Counted from the stretch's first letter, positions 9,243-18,987 are shown. The stretch is 64,000 nt of DNA from Metallosphaera hakonensis JCM 8857 = DSM 7519 (GCF_003201675.2 NZ_CP029287.2:1612001-1676000); one strand, 5' to 3'. Numbers and translations are program-made. Notes: generated from the letters alone by a model not told the origin.

Positions 9243-9453
9243 AACGCTTATAGATCTCCAATGGTGTCCAAAGAATCCATGACGGAACTGCTTTAATTAG
9301 CTCGTACGCCTCTTCCCATCCTGAAAGGTTTAACTCCTTCGCGACGCCCTCTAAAGTGAGTAGCGTCCTAGCGTATCTGTTTAGAACTGATACTGTGTTA
9401 TCATCAATGGTGATCTCTTTTCCCGTGGAAAGTTTAACCTTTATTGGTTCCAT
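9235..9453 (-). CDS. Small conserved hypothetical protein next to mcm
   Basis: A 72-residue acidic protein (from ATG 9453; the frame also opens at TTG 9465). It begins with a beta-rich stretch (IKVKLSTGKEITIDDNTVS) followed by helices (LNRYARTLLTLEGVAKELNL). No family is recognised. It is convergent with mcm, with an 8-bp overlap of the 3' ends. Confidence 0.6.
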   Translation of the reverse strand: MEPIKVKLSTGKEITIDDNTVSVLNRYARTLLTLEGVAKELNLSGWEEAYELIKAVPSWILWTPLEIYKRSS

Positions 9454-9499
9454 GAGATGGATCAATCACATAATGCCTAAAATAACTTTCTCTTACATC

Positions 9500-9832
9500 C
9501 TAGATGTTATGAATAATGTTATTAACGCTGGAAACCCCGTAGAGCTCCCATACTAGAATTGAAAGAATAACTACTGCGAATATTATGGTGAACGCTCCTA
9601 ATTCAATTTGTTTCCTCTCCAGTAGATACATTCCCACTAACATCATACCCACGAGAATTATTCCAAGAACTAGATAACCCCCGTTTGTTGGACCTCCTTG
9701 GGAGTACGTTATGGGAGAAATGTAATAAGGTATTGCCAGGACGCCCGCTATGCCGACGACAAGTATTATTAACAGAATAATTGTCACATAAGTCTCAAGA
9801 ATTTGAGACAGTGTTCTTTGTGAATTTACCAT
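9500..9832 (-). CDS. Small integral membrane protein
   Basis: A 110-residue hydrophobic protein with three likely membrane helices at about 14-36, 51-70 and 77-97, and a polar loop rich in Gly/Pro/Ser (SPITYSQGGPTNGG) between the first two. It lies 7 bp downstream of carS on the same strand, so it is probably co-transcribed and may work at the membrane with lipid synthesis. Function is unknown. Confidence 0.65.
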   Translation of the reverse strand: MVNSQRTLSQILETYVTIILLIILVVGIAGVLAIPYYISPITYSQGGPTNGGYLVLGIILVGMMLVGMYLLERKQIELGAFTIIFAVVILSILVWELYGVSSVNNIIHNI

Positions 9833-9839
9833 GCCACAA

Positions 9840-10337
9840 TTACCACGGAACGCTTTTTATTCTTAATCGATATGCCATCACGTTTGTTGTGATATGTGCT
9901 ATAAAAGCCACCATTATTACAAATAAGAACTGAGTAAGACTTACGCGTAACCCTGATATAATACCTAGAGCCGTAGATCCTAGGACGAAGTCTAATTGGT
10001 CTAAAAATATAGCCCTTCCTCCCCTTGGAATGTTCATTCTCCTTTTAATGAATGCCCCAGCCATATCTCCAAGCATTGCACCCAGTGCCTCCATGAAGGA
10101 AATGATTATCCAATGAACTCCAAAAAAGAAGGACAAAACTACTCCCACCGTAGTCCCATAGGTGAGACCCATGAGAAGACCTTCAAACGTCTTCCCATCA
10201 CCTAAAATTCTTCTTCCATCCTGAAAATTCTTTCTAAAGTCTATTGGGGTCCCGTTCTTAACTAACGGACCTGATCCGTTTGCTACGAATGCTGGAAAAT
10301 AATAAACTAACCCTAAAAGGAGCCGGATTAGATACAT
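9840..10337 (-). CDS. carS: CDP-archaeol synthase
   Basis: Membrane enzyme that transfers CMP from CTP to unsaturated archaeol phosphate to give CDP-archaeol, the branch point to archaeal phospholipid head groups. The 165-residue protein has the CarS (DUF46) signature: [11 protein letters not shown] near 15-25, [10 protein letters not shown] near 44-53, and [11 protein letters not shown] near the middle, with about five membrane helices. It overlaps the upstream RadA paralog by 10 bp, an odd pairing of lipid and recombination genes. Confidence 0.9.
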   Translation of the reverse strand: MYLIRLLLGLVYYFPAFVANGSGPLVKNGTPIDFRKNFQDGRRILGDGKTFEGLLMGLTYGTTVGVVLSFFFGVHWIIISFMEALGAMLGDMAGAFIKRRMNIPRGGRAIFLDQLDFVLGSTALGIISGLRVSLTQFLFVIMVAFIAHITTNVMAYRLRIKSVPW

Positions 10338-10849
10338 CCCATAACACCATAGGAATTTATTACGTATCTACATCTTTTGCCGTTTCCAATTAGGTACCTA
10401 CCTGTAGCCCTAAAGACATCCTTAGAATAGAAGGTCATGATCTTATGCCCGCTTACCTTGTTATTAGTAGACATCTCCCAAGTTAGCAAGACCCTACCCC
10501 TTGCACTCTCTAAAATATTGAGCATCATTAAAAGTTGTTTATATTTTCTCTCAGTCCTATAGAATCTGTTTATGGCGTCTATCACAATCACGTTGGGATC
10601 TGACTTCACAGACTCCACTATGGCAACGAATAACTCGTAGGAAGTGGTCACATCAACGAACTTACTCCTCCACTTCCCCTTGACTCTACCCTTGTATTCA
10701 TTTCCAGTTGATGAAATGAAAATCCCGTCTAAGTCATTTGCAACCTCGAGTGCAATAGCAGTCTTACCAGTTCCAAAGCTCCCAAAAATTGATATTAGGG
10801 AACCTCTCTCGAATAGAAACTCTGTTATGGATAAATGCTTATATCCCAC
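10328..10849 (-). CDS. RadA paralog (RecA-superfamily ATPase)
   Basis: A 173-residue single-domain RecA-fold ATPase with Walker A GSFGTGKT at about 22-29 and Walker [12 protein letters not shown] near 95. It lacks the N-terminal domain of RadA and is the size of archaeal RadB/RadC-type paralogs, which modulate the recombinase RadA. Saccharolobus also has such a paralog near mcm. The GTG start at 10849 is placed by a TATA-like CTTTTTATTTTT on this strand at about 10871-10882. The 3' end overlaps carS by 10 bp. Confidence 0.75.
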   Translation of the reverse strand: MGYKHLSITEFLFERGSLISIFGSFGTGKTAIALEVANDLDGIFISSTGNEYKGRVKGKWRSKFVDVTTSYELFVAIVESVKSDPNVIVIDAINRFYRTERKYKQLLMMLNILESARGRVLLTWEMSTNNKVSGHKIMTFYSKDVFRATGRYLIGNGKRCRYVINSYGVMGCI

Positions 10850-10884
10850 TAAGAAATACTACTATCGTGAAAAATAAAAAGGTA
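10836..10884. promoter_or_regulatory. Overlapping divergent promoters
   Basis: Two leaderless genes diverge across 17 bp. The plus-strand TATA (TTATAT, 10839-10844) lies inside the first codons of the RadA paralog, and the minus-strand TATA (RC of 10871-10882) lies inside the first codons of the other gene. Each box is about 26 bp from the opposing start, so transcription of one should compete with the other. Confidence 0.5.
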
Positions 10885-11415
10885 CTCCTGAAAGTGGAGG
10901 ATCCTAAATTTTTCATAGAGTTATATCACCGCCTTAAGCATCTGGGGATAGATGTCTCTACTGATTCCGGTACGATTGTTGTTTCAGATTCCGGAGAAGG
11001 TGATGTAGTGATATCACCCGAGTTAGGTCTCTCTAAGGCGACAGCGGAAATCTATCTCAAAGTTATAGGTAAACAGAAGTTTGACGAGCTATTAATTGGA
11101 ATAGATACTAATCAAGAGCGACTTACCGTGGTAGTTCTGGCCGACGGAGAGCTATTGGAACATAAGGAATTGAGCCTCGAGGAATCTCCAGCCTACATTA
11201 ATTCAGTAATTAGCGAATACCCTTACACCAAACTTTACATAGGTGTCGGTGTCGGTAACGTGAAGGGATTGAACGCTTATAAATTTCTTAAGAAATATTT
11301 TGCCTTTGCTAAAATGGTTAACGAGTCAAAGACGAACTCCAAAAGTCCTTACGTTTCGATTAAGGATCGGGATCTAAGAGCCGCTTACGCCATTGCCCTT
11401 AGGTCAACGATATGA
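10867..11415 (+). CDS. Predicted RNase H/RuvC-fold protein of unknown function
   Basis: A 182-residue protein when started at GTG 10867, where the TATA box at 10839-10844 predicts a leaderless message; the frame is open 78 bp further up but that part would overlap the divergent gene. Residues 76-102 (LLIGIDTN, LTVVVLADGELLEHKEL) read as the first strands of an RNase H-like fold with Asp80 at the end of strand one. A second acidic cluster, Asp167 and Asp169, precedes the terminal helix LRAAYAIAL, as in RuvC-type nucleases. The first 70 residues look like a separate small domain. It is coupled to the Clp1 gene by an ATGA overlap. Confidence 0.55.
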   Translation: MKNKKVLLKVEDPKFFIELYHRLKHLGIDVSTDSGTIVVSDSGEGDVVISPELGLSKATAEIYLKVIGKQKFDELLIGIDTNQERLTVVVLADGELLEHKELSLEESPAYINSVISEYPYTKLYIGVGVGNVKGLNAYKFLKKYFAFAKMVNESKTNSKSPYVSIKDRDLRAAYAIALRSTI

Positions 11416-12395
11416 GACTAGATGTGAATCATGATGTCGTAATGAGAGGTCCCTGCGAGATAAGGGTAATAAGAGGAAGGGTTAGTATACTTGGTCTTTA
11501 CTCGGACTATTTTATACTGCCTGATGACACGTTCTCCGTTTCGAGTCATGGAGACTCTGAGATAGAGACCAATTGTCAGTACATTAACACTTATCCATCT
11601 CTTGGCTTGAGTAATATTAGTGATATGATAGCTATGAGCGGCGGTAAAGTAGTAGTCCTAGGAGAGTCAGATGCTGGAAAAAGCTATATGTCAAAGACTA
11701 TCTACAACACCTCCGACCAATTTACGTACATTGACCTTGACGTAGGTCAGTCTAGTTTGTTCTTGCCCACCTTCGTATCGTCGCTTAGAGAGACGAAATT
11801 GTGGTTTGATACTCCTTTAATTTTTACTGAGACGTTTTTCTTTGGTGATATCTCTCCATCCAGAGATCCAAAAAGGCATATTGAAATATCAATTAAATTA
11901 GTTGAAAACGAAAAAAACGTGATAGTAGATACTGACGGTTGGCTAAAAGGCGGAGGAGAGGTCCATAAGAGGGATCTAATCTCACAAATTGACCCTGATT
12001 ACATTATCTGCATGGGGGAGGAAACTCTGAAACTGGTGCCAAAAGGATATAGTCAAAGGATACTCTTGGTTAAACGCCGTAATCTTAACAAAAAACCCAA
12101 ATCTTTAAGGCAGAGAAAGAGGAGACAAGCCTATAGAAGATATTTCGAATCGTCGAATTTACTTAAACCATCCAACTTCGGTAGGAGATTCAATGGGGGT
12201 AGGACCTCGTGTTACGATGCACGTGTTGTAAATGGATTGCTTGTGGGACTAATCTTAGGTGATAAGGTGGTAGGAGCTGGGCAAATGGTTTTAGACGAAG
12301 ATATTGGAATAAGAACTCCAGTAGCTGAGTTTGATGATTTTGTAATGGGACTCGTCTCTTTGGATGAGAGCTGGAGGGAGAGAAGACTGTTTTAG
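11412..12395 (+). CDS. Clp1/Grc3-type polynucleotide 5'-hydroxyl kinase
   Basis: A 327-residue RNA kinase-like protein. Walker A GESDAGKS is at 84-91, followed by the family LDVGQSSLFLP block and a D-rich Walker B (VIVDTDGWLKGGG). Archaeal members phosphorylate RNA or DNA 5'-OH ends and may act in tRNA or rRNA processing. A strongly basic segment around residues 215-245 (KPKSLRQRKRRQAYRRY) suggests nucleic-acid binding. The start overlaps the upstream stop by four bases. Confidence 0.83.
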   Translation: MRLDVNHDVVMRGPCEIRVIRGRVSILGLYSDYFILPDDTFSVSSHGDSEIETNCQYINTYPSLGLSNISDMIAMSGGKVVVLGESDAGKSYMSKTIYNTSDQFTYIDLDVGQSSLFLPTFVSSLRETKLWFDTPLIFTETFFFGDISPSRDPKRHIEISIKLVENEKNVIVDTDGWLKGGGEVHKRDLISQIDPDYIICMGEETLKLVPKGYSQRILLVKRRNLNKKPKSLRQRKRRQAYRRYFESSNLLKPSNFGRRFNGGRTSCYDARVVNGLLVGLILGDKVVGAGQMVLDEDIGIRTPVAEFDDFVMGLVSLDESWRERRLF

Positions 12396-12448
12396 AGCTG
12401 TACTGGAGACTTATGCCTTAAAGACATAAAGAAACCAATCTTAACTAT

Positions 12449-13039
12449 ATGAAACTAATAGTGATAGAGGGGATAGACGGCTCAGGGAAAACCACCTTGG
12501 CCCAAAGGATCGGAAAGTTGCTCTCTAGCAAGTTTAGAGTCGTAGTTACTCAAGAGCCCTTCACTGAAGACATTAAGCAACTACTGGAAAAGTACAAGTG
12601 GAAGGATCAGGTCCTACTTGCCTTATTGTTCTCTGCTGACAGGCGAATACATGTGGAGTGGATGAGACAGCAAAGCGCAGACCTTGTAATCTCTGATAGA
12701 TACTTTTTCTCAACTATTGCATATCAATCAGTGGGAGTAGACGAAACATGGTTGGAACAGTTAAGCTCAGTCTTTCCAAGGCCAGACATGACAATACTTT
12801 TGGATGTTCCAGTGGAAGTCGCCCTAAAGAGGCTTGAGAGTAAACGGGACACTCTTGACTTCGCCGAAAAGAGAGAGTCTCTAGAAATAGTTCGTCAAAA
12901 CTACTTAAAACTCGCCAGGAAATACGATTTCAAGATTCTTGATGGAACCCTATCAATAGACAGGTTAACTTCTATTTCGATTGAGCTCGTGCAAAATCTT
13001 TTACCCTCTTCAACCTCTCTAGCGAGTCCAGGTACCTAA
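12449..13039 (+). CDS. tmk: Thymidylate kinase
   Basis: Phosphorylates dTMP to dTDP. P-loop EGIDGSGKT at 7-15, the DRY motif at 83-85 followed by STIAYQ, and the LID-side KRLESKRD region are all present in a 196-residue protein of normal length. It lies 53 bp downstream of the kinase gene on the same strand. Its last 68 bp overlap the opposing zinc-ribbon gene. Confidence 0.92.
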   Translation: MKLIVIEGIDGSGKTTLAQRIGKLLSSKFRVVVTQEPFTEDIKQLLEKYKWKDQVLLALLFSADRRIHVEWMRQQSADLVISDRYFFSTIAYQSVGVDETWLEQLSSVFPRPDMTILLDVPVEVALKRLESKRDTLDFAEKRESLEIVRQNYLKLARKYDFKILDGTLSIDRLTSISIELVQNLLPSSTSLASPGT

Positions 13040-13331
13040 TTACTTGTAGAATTACATCAGGGTTCATGGGATCGTTTCTCAGCTTCTCTACAACGTTATT
13101 CATGAGCTCCACTAGGAGCTGCTCTACGTAGTCAAGTGCTATATCCCTTTTTAGCCTTTTCTCCTCATCCTCGTCCCTTGCAATAATGACCTTACCATGG
13201 ACTGGGCAAACAATTTCTCCGCTTCTAAGTTTGTAAAGCGGACTATTACAGATTGGGCATGACTCACTTAACATTGAGGCTCCTTGCCTGAGAAGCTCAG
13301 CAGCTTTCTTGACACTTTGTTCGGATGACAT
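12972..13331 (-). CDS. UPF0148 / autoantigen p27-type zinc-ribbon protein
   Basis: About 119 residues from ATG 13331 (an in-frame ATG at 13343 is also possible; a TATA-like element centred near 13363 favours 13331). The zinc ribbon reads CPIC near 25-28 and a second CPVHG site near 42, followed by a charged linker and C-terminal helices, as in the Sjogren/scleroderma autoantigen 1 family of archaea. Function unknown. It is convergent with tmk with a long 68-bp overlap. Confidence 0.8.
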   Translation of the reverse strand: MSSEQSVKKAAELLRQGASMLSESCPICNSPLYKLRSGEIVCPVHGKVIIARDEDEEKRLKRDIALDYVEQLLVELMNNVVEKLRNDPMNPDVILQVIRYLDSLERLKRVKDFARAQSK

Positions 13332-13383
13332 TAAAGTCAGCATAAACCTAAATTTGGTAACATAAAAAGTATATCGGGTGAAA

Positions 13384-13656
13384 ATGTTGGCAACCCTTTA
13401 CGATAACGAAGCGAAAATAAAGCAAGCGATTGTATTGCTTCAGAAAGTTGTTAATGATACCAGCGTTCCCAGGAACATTAGGAGGGCAGCGAGCGATGCC
13501 ATTCGGAACCTCCAGGACGCATCGTTGAGCCCTGCAGTGAGAGCTGCAAACGCTACGGCCATTCTCGATGAGATAAGCCAAGATCCAAACATGCCTTCAC
13601 AGACAAGAATTTCCATCTGGAACGTTGTCTCGATTCTCGAGACCATAAGGGACTAG
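13384..13656 (+). CDS. UPF0147 family protein
   Basis: An all-helical 90-residue protein with the family pattern [25 protein letters not shown] and DPNMPSQTR. The ATG at 13384 has a GGGTGA Shine-Dalgarno just upstream; a GTG at 13378 is in frame. Widespread in archaea, no known function. It is divergent from the zinc-ribbon gene. Confidence 0.85.
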   Translation: MLATLYDNEAKIKQAIVLLQKVVNDTSVPRNIRRAASDAIRNLQDASLSPAVRAANATAILDEISQDPNMPSQTRISIWNVVSILETIRD

Positions 13657-13686
13657 TTTTTTAAAGTGTATGCCTTAAAGTAATGA

Positions 13687-13774
<88 letters not shown>

Positions 13775-13777
13775 GTT

Positions 13778-14518
13778 TTAACTAGCTTTGACTTCCTCGG
13801 GCTCTTCATACCACTTTACCTTTTCACCAACTTTTGCTCTAAGCTTCCACTTCATAGACTTGGGATGCGACTCTATCATGCCCATTATGGTCTGAAGATT
13901 CCCAAGTATGGATTTTGCATATTCTGGGTATCCGTTCAGAAATTCCTTCACTCTATCGTAGTTAATCGTGAATGTCTTGTAAAATCCCCAATCATCAGAG
14001 AGTAAATCAGAAATATATTTAGCGTCCAATTCTTTGTCATAATCTCTATTAGAGACCTTAAAGTCATAAAGTAATGCGGCTATGTCTTTTTTATCGTTCT
14101 CGGTAAGATTAATAATTTGCATCTTGGTGAGAAAGAGATCTGAAGGAGGTATAGATGGAGAGTATATCTTTAACCTGTCCTTTAAGACTAATTTATGGCA
14201 CATTACAAATTCGTCTAGAAAAACATCGACGTTGGTTCCCAGAGCAGGATCAAAGAATAGAAGGCGATTGTAGCCGTGGAGAGCATTGAATCTTTTATCT
14301 GGCTCCATTCCTAGCTTAACTAGAGTATCTATGATTCGTTTCCTTTGAGAAGAGAGACCGAAATAATCAGCGTCCTTATAGTTTCTCGGAAATAGTTTAA
14401 CTCCTTCAGGCGCTATCGCTGCGATTGCTGCGCCACCGATTAACCTTATGGTTACGCCGTTACTCTCTCCCTCGTTTACAACCTCTAAAGCTCTCTTGAG
14501 TAGGATCGACTTGTCTAT
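13778..14518 (-). CDS. Nucleotidyltransferase-like protein lacking a canonical start codon
   Basis: The first ATG of this frame (14308) is too late: codons upstream to a stop at 14579 continue the same protein. That part contains IRLIGGAAIAA, a nucleotidyltransferase GG motif, and YKDADYFGL, the DxD-like metal site, before GTNVDVFLDEF. So the protein should be about 240-250 residues, but there is no ATG, GTG or TTG between the upstream stop and the GG motif. A TATA-like TTATTTTA (RC of 14536-14543) predicts initiation near 14510-14518, where the only start-like codon is ATA. Either a rare start codon or a frameshift. Its stop is 3 bp from the tRNA-Leu. Confidence 0.55.
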   Translation of the reverse strand: MDKSILLKRALEVVNEGESNGVTIRLIGGAAIAAIAPEGVKLFPRNYKDADYFGLSSQRKRIIDTLVKLGMEPDKRFNALHGYNRLLFFDPALGTNVDVFLDEFVMCHKLVLKDRLKIYSPSIPPSDLFLTKMQIINLTENDKKDIAALLYDFKVSNRDYDKELDAKYISDLLSDDWGFYKTFTINYDRVKEFLNGYPEYAKSILGNLQTIMGMIESHPKSMKWKLRAKVGEKVKWYEEPEEVKAS

Positions 14519-14721
14519 TGGAATAATTTTACACCTAAAATAAGCATCTGGTCTCAGTTTTTTTAGTTTACGATATCCTCAGGAGTTTTTCATCATGATA
14601 TATCACAAAATATTTCTAAGACGTGGATCTTAAAATGAAGCTCTAAGACATAGGGGAAATTAGTTCGGATCATCTGTTAATTCTCAACTGTGCCTCACTT
14701 AGAGACTCTAAATTTAAGGAA

Positions 14722-14817
14722 CGCCGGGAGTGGGATTTGAACCCACGCGGGGTTTCCCCCAACGGCTTCCTGCCTCAATAGCAGGCCGCCGCCCTAACCA
14801 GGCTAGGCGATCCCGGC
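14722..14817 (-). tRNA. tRNA-Ser (anticodon GCU) with an 11-nt intron
   Basis: A type II tRNA with acceptor GCCGGGA/TCCCGGC and discriminator G, diagnostic of serine. The simple stem CCTGC/GCAGG would leave no U33, so I read the stem as GCGGC/GCCGT with the loop CTGCTA-intron-A. The intron is 11 nt (14768-14778), between positions 37 and 38, the canonical archaeal site. The anticodon GCT is at 14780-14782. Variable arm GGGG-GAAA-CCCC and T arm GTGGG/CCCAC are clear. The mature form is 85 nt. Confidence 0.9.
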
Positions 14818-15059
14818 ACATACAAAGTATGAAGCTGTAATTAAAAATTTTTCATGAACTCTTTATGCATGTCACTTCTTAACCACTTTTTGTGTTTCGG
14901 GAACCATACGCTCCTTACACAATCTGATGAATGGTTTTCTCGTTAACTAAATTTATTAAGTAGATAATTCTGGGATAAACTCAGTTAAAATGAGATTAGC
15001 TCTTTTTACCAAAATCAAGGATAATAAAAGGCACTAAGAAATGGTCATGTGAGAGTGAT

Positions 15060-16817
15060 ATGGGACTAAAGGAATTTGTCGTGTCTCTATTCCAATTAGA
15101 TAAGGACTGGACTACTAGAATCGTCATGGCTATGTTGGTCATGGGAGTCATATGGGGTCTTCTAGGTGTTATCGACTCTTTAATGGTTAGAATCCAGGAG
15201 ACCTTGTGGGGATTAAGCGGAACGCTGGTCTTCACACCTCAGGAGTACTTCGCTAGCATTACGCTTCATGCGGAGAGGGATCTTTTCGGTTTCGCCCAAC
15301 AGGTGATCTATGCCATATTCATATATTTTACAATTAAATTACTAAATCTTCAACCTAGAGCGAAATGGCTTCTTAACATTTCATTTATCTTAATCAACAC
15401 TTCCATGATGTTCATGGAGGGTCCCATAGTACTGGCCCCAACGTTCAACGACAACTATTTCAGTGCCACTGACTGGTACTACATTTCCCCGATGGGGTTA
15501 CCCAATTATTCCAATTACGTGGTTTCGCCGCTTTTCTTCTATGGTTGGATATTATTGGACGCTTTCACCTACCTAGCAGGTGTATGGATAGTATATCACT
15601 ATTACATAGCGTCCAAGCAACTAAAGGAAAAATTACCCGTCCCCTTGGTTTTCTTCCTAATGAACACGTTACTTTTCATGATAGGCTATTCTGGTGTTAC
15701 GGCAGCTGATGTCTGGGACGTGCTATCTTTTTATGGAGTAGTTCCAATAAATGCCATAGCCAATCAGATTGCCTTCTGGATCTTCGGCCATGCCATCGTG
15801 TATATGGCATGGATGCCAGCTGTAGGTGCGCTCTATTTACTAATTCCTACTCTAGCCAACAAACCCCTTTACAGTGACAGAATGGGAAGAATCGCAGCTT
15901 TGCTTTACCTTATATTCTCAAATAATGTCCCCATTCATCACCTTTACATGGTAAATCTCCCTGTCAGTATTAAGATCCTACAGGAGGTTCTAACGTACGC
16001 AGTGGTAGTTCCCTCAATGTTGACGTTTTTCAATCTATGGGCCACTGTAAAAGGAGCTCAGGTTAAATTCAACGTGATAACTGCGTTCACTGTTACCTCT
16101 TTCTCTGGTGCAATAGCAGCTGGAGTTACGGGAATATCTAACGCTACAATCGCATTTGATGCCATAATACATAACACGGACTGGGTAGTCTCGCACTTCC
16201 ATGCCATGATTCTCCTCTCCATAGTTCCCGCTGCCATGGCAGTGCTTTACTTCATGATTCCAATGATGACAGGTAAACAGTGGTTCTCGTCCAAGATGGC
16301 ATGGTTCCATTGGGTCGGCTACGTCTTAGGATCTATTCTTTTCGTCGTAGGTTACGAACTTCAGGGATTTGAGGGATTAGTAAGGAGGGCTGAGATTTAT
16401 CCTAGAGTTCCCACTCTAATTGATGCTGAGCTCATATCAACCGTCGGCGCAGTTATAGCAGAGCTGGCCACTTTGGTCTGGTTCCTTAATCTAGTCTTGA
16501 CCCTAGTGAAGGGTAGGAACGTTAACCTTGAAGGCATGGGACTAGGTCAGCTCATTGGAACTGTAGCGGCTTCGCTTGAGTGGCCTGAAGAAAGTATTAA
16601 TATCCCAACTTTATTCAGTAAAATCATGATAAAGAAAGGATTAAGCGGATTATGGACCTTGGGCATTATAGGAGCTCTTGTAATAATAATAAGTATGTTC
16701 CCTCTAGCAATGTCTGGCAATACTTACAATGCCTTGCCGTGGGTATGGATAGTCCTTCTGAGTATTGGAATCGTGTTAATATCCTACCCTGTATTAAAAG
16801 GTGCCAAAAGTTTATGA
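15060..16817 (+). CDS. doxB: aa3-type quinol oxidase subunit I (DoxB-like)
   Basis: Heme-copper oxygen reductase subunit I, 585 residues with about 14 membrane helices. Ligand candidates: His70 and His381 for the low-spin heme, His379 for the high-spin heme, His244 with Tyr248 (GHAIVY) and His293-His294 for CuB. Length and the following two genes match the doxBCE quinol oxidase of Acidianus ambivalens, which oxidises caldariella quinone and reduces O2. TATA-like AATAAAAGG near 15023-15031 and a weak GAGAGTGAT precede the ATG. Confidence is high for the family and a little lower for Dox versus another Sulfolobales oxidase. Confidence 0.88.
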   Translation: MGLKEFVVSLFQLDKDWTTRIVMAMLVMGVIWGLLGVIDSLMVRIQETLWGLSGTLVFTPQEYFASITLHAERDLFGFAQQVIYAIFIYFTIKLLNLQPRAKWLLNISFILINTSMMFMEGPIVLAPTFNDNYFSATDWYYISPMGLPNYSNYVVSPLFFYGWILLDAFTYLAGVWIVYHYYIASKQLKEKLPVPLVFFLMNTLLFMIGYSGVTAADVWDVLSFYGVVPINAIANQIAFWIFGHAIVYMAWMPAVGALYLLIPTLANKPLYSDRMGRIAALLYLIFSNNVPIHHLYMVNLPVSIKILQEVLTYAVVVPSMLTFFNLWATVKGAQVKFNVITAFTVTSFSGAIAAGVTGISNATIAFDAIIHNTDWVVSHFHAMILLSIVPAAMAVLYFMIPMMTGKQWFSSKMAWFHWVGYVLGSILFVVGYELQGFEGLVRRAEIYPRVPTLIDAELISTVGAVIAELATLVWFLNLVLTLVKGRNVNLEGMGLGQLIGTVAASLEWPEESINIPTLFSKIMIKKGLSGLWTLGIIGALVIIISMFPLAMSGNTYNALPWVWIVLLSIGIVLISYPVLKGAKSL

Positions 16818-16861
16818 TCACGTTTTTTTATTTTCATGTGTTTTTAGTTGAGGTGATATAA

Positions 16862-17884
<1,023 letters not shown>

Positions 17885-18070
17885 ATGGACTTCTTCAAGT
17901 TATTGGGAATAGGTTACGTACTGGCCATACTCCTCTTGGTTTGGGAGCTCGTAGATATAACTTTGCACTCTGCCGCTGCTCCATATACGGGGCTATTCAC
18001 TGTAATGGCTTTCATAGGATTCATAGCGTTCTATCTTTTTGTGAGATTCGCCCCAACCGAGGAAAAGTGA
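17885..18070 (+). CDS. doxE: Small quinol oxidase subunit DoxE
   Basis: A 61-residue protein with two membrane helices (about 7-25 and 33-52) that begins directly after the doxC stop. Size, topology and gene order match DoxE of the Acidianus oxidase. Its last 40 bp overlap the opposing tatD-family gene. Confidence 0.78.
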   Translation: MDFFKLLGIGYVLAILLLVWELVDITLHSAAAPYTGLFTVMAFIGFIAFYLFVRFAPTEEK

Positions 18071-18792
18071 GGCCCTAAAAGGTTCCTAAAGTTAATTTCC
18101 ACGTTTTTTTCTATTTCCTCTGAATTAGTTTTTCTAAGCTCGCTGAGTTTCCCGATGGTTAATCTCACATTACAGGGTTCATTTCTGCTCCTATCCGGTC
18201 CCATGAAAGGAGAATCTGTCTCAGTTAGAATGGAATCTTCGTGTACGGTCTTCGCAATTTCAGCTCTTCCCTTGTCCCTGACAATTATGGGAGGAAATGA
18301 GATAAATCCTCCCATATCAGCTATTTTCAAAGCGTCCTTAATACTTCCTTCATACCCGTGGATCGCAAACCTCACATGGAATCTAGAAACCATATCTAAG
18401 ATTTCCTTTAATCCTCCTCTAGAATGAATGATTAGAGCCTTATTTTGCCTCTCTCCTAGCTCCATGAACAGACTTAGTATCTCCTTTTGTTTTTTCCTTA
18501 GTTTCTCGTCTTTTATCCAGAAATAATCCAATCCAACTTCGCTGATAAGGGGAGCCTTCTCGAGCAGGGGAATAATACTATTTATTTCCTTGTCTGCTTT
18601 CTCAATAAACTCTGGATGAAAACCTACAGCTGGAATTACGTTCCCATATCTATTTGCAAGGTCAAGGGAAGCCAAGTTAGTAGCTAAGTCAACTCCTGCA
18701 TTCACTACTAGAATTTCACACCTAGATAAAACTTCGTCCCTATCCTTATCAAATTCTCTCACGTCAACGTGAGCGTGAGCGTCTATGAGCAT
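18031..18792 (-). CDS. TatD-family metal-dependent hydrolase/DNase
   Basis: A 253-residue TIM-barrel amidohydrolase-type enzyme. Metal-site motifs are visible in order: DAHAHVD (His6, His8), SEVGLDYF near 90, IIHSRGG near 126, IHGYEG near 149 and TETDSPF near 195. TatD enzymes are 3'-5' exonucleases linked to DNA repair. It is convergent with doxE with a 40-bp overlap. Confidence 0.9.
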   Translation of the reverse strand: MLIDAHAHVDVREFDKDRDEVLSRCEILVVNAGVDLATNLASLDLANRYGNVIPAVGFHPEFIEKADKEINSIIPLLEKAPLISEVGLDYFWIKDEKLRKKQKEILSLFMELGERQNKALIIHSRGGLKEILDMVSRFHVRFAIHGYEGSIKDALKIADMGGFISFPPIIVRDKGRAEIAKTVHEDSILTETDSPFMGPDRSRNEPCNVRLTIGKLSELRKTNSEEIEKNVEINFRNLLGPHFSSVGANLTKR

Positions 18793-18822
18793 AAAAAAGA
18801 TAAAAATATTGAAGATTAAAAA

Positions 18823-18987
18823 TTACTTCCAGGGCTCGCCCATAACGGAGATTTTCACAGCGTTCTCCTTTTCGTCATACACAACTTTGACTAGGTCACC
18901 TTCTTTAATCTGGAACTTCTGTCTAATTTTGGCGGGAATGGTGACCTGATAGTTCCTACTAACTTTTACTATTTCTTCTACTTCCAT
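18823..18987 (-). CDS. AbrB/SpoVT-type small DNA-binding protein
   Basis: A 54-residue protein found by translating the minus strand: it starts MEVEEIVKVSRNYQVTIP and continues AKIRQKFQIKEGDLVKV. This is the swapped-hairpin AbrB fold (VSxxxQVTIPxxIRxxFxIxxGD), common in archaeal regulators and VapB antitoxins. No VapC toxin gene adjoins it, so a solo regulator is more likely. It sits 30 bp upstream of the tatD-family gene on the same strand. Confidence 0.82.
   Translation of the reverse strand: MEVEEIVKVSRNYQVTIPAKIRQKFQIKEGDLVKVVYDEKENAVKISVMGEPWK

Noticed and set aside
14562-14602. C/D box RNA on the minus strand (ATGATGA with two CTGA)
   Set aside because: The first guide would be only 7 nt and no C' box lies between; it also runs into the nucleotidyltransferase frame.
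14771-14790. Reading tRNA-Ser with the stem CCTGC/GCAGG
   Set aside because: It leaves position 33 as A and no sensible anticodon; the intron model explains all conserved positions.
18823-18987. VapBC toxin-antitoxin pair
   Set aside because: The AbrB-type protein is clear, but no PIN-domain partner gene adjoins it.
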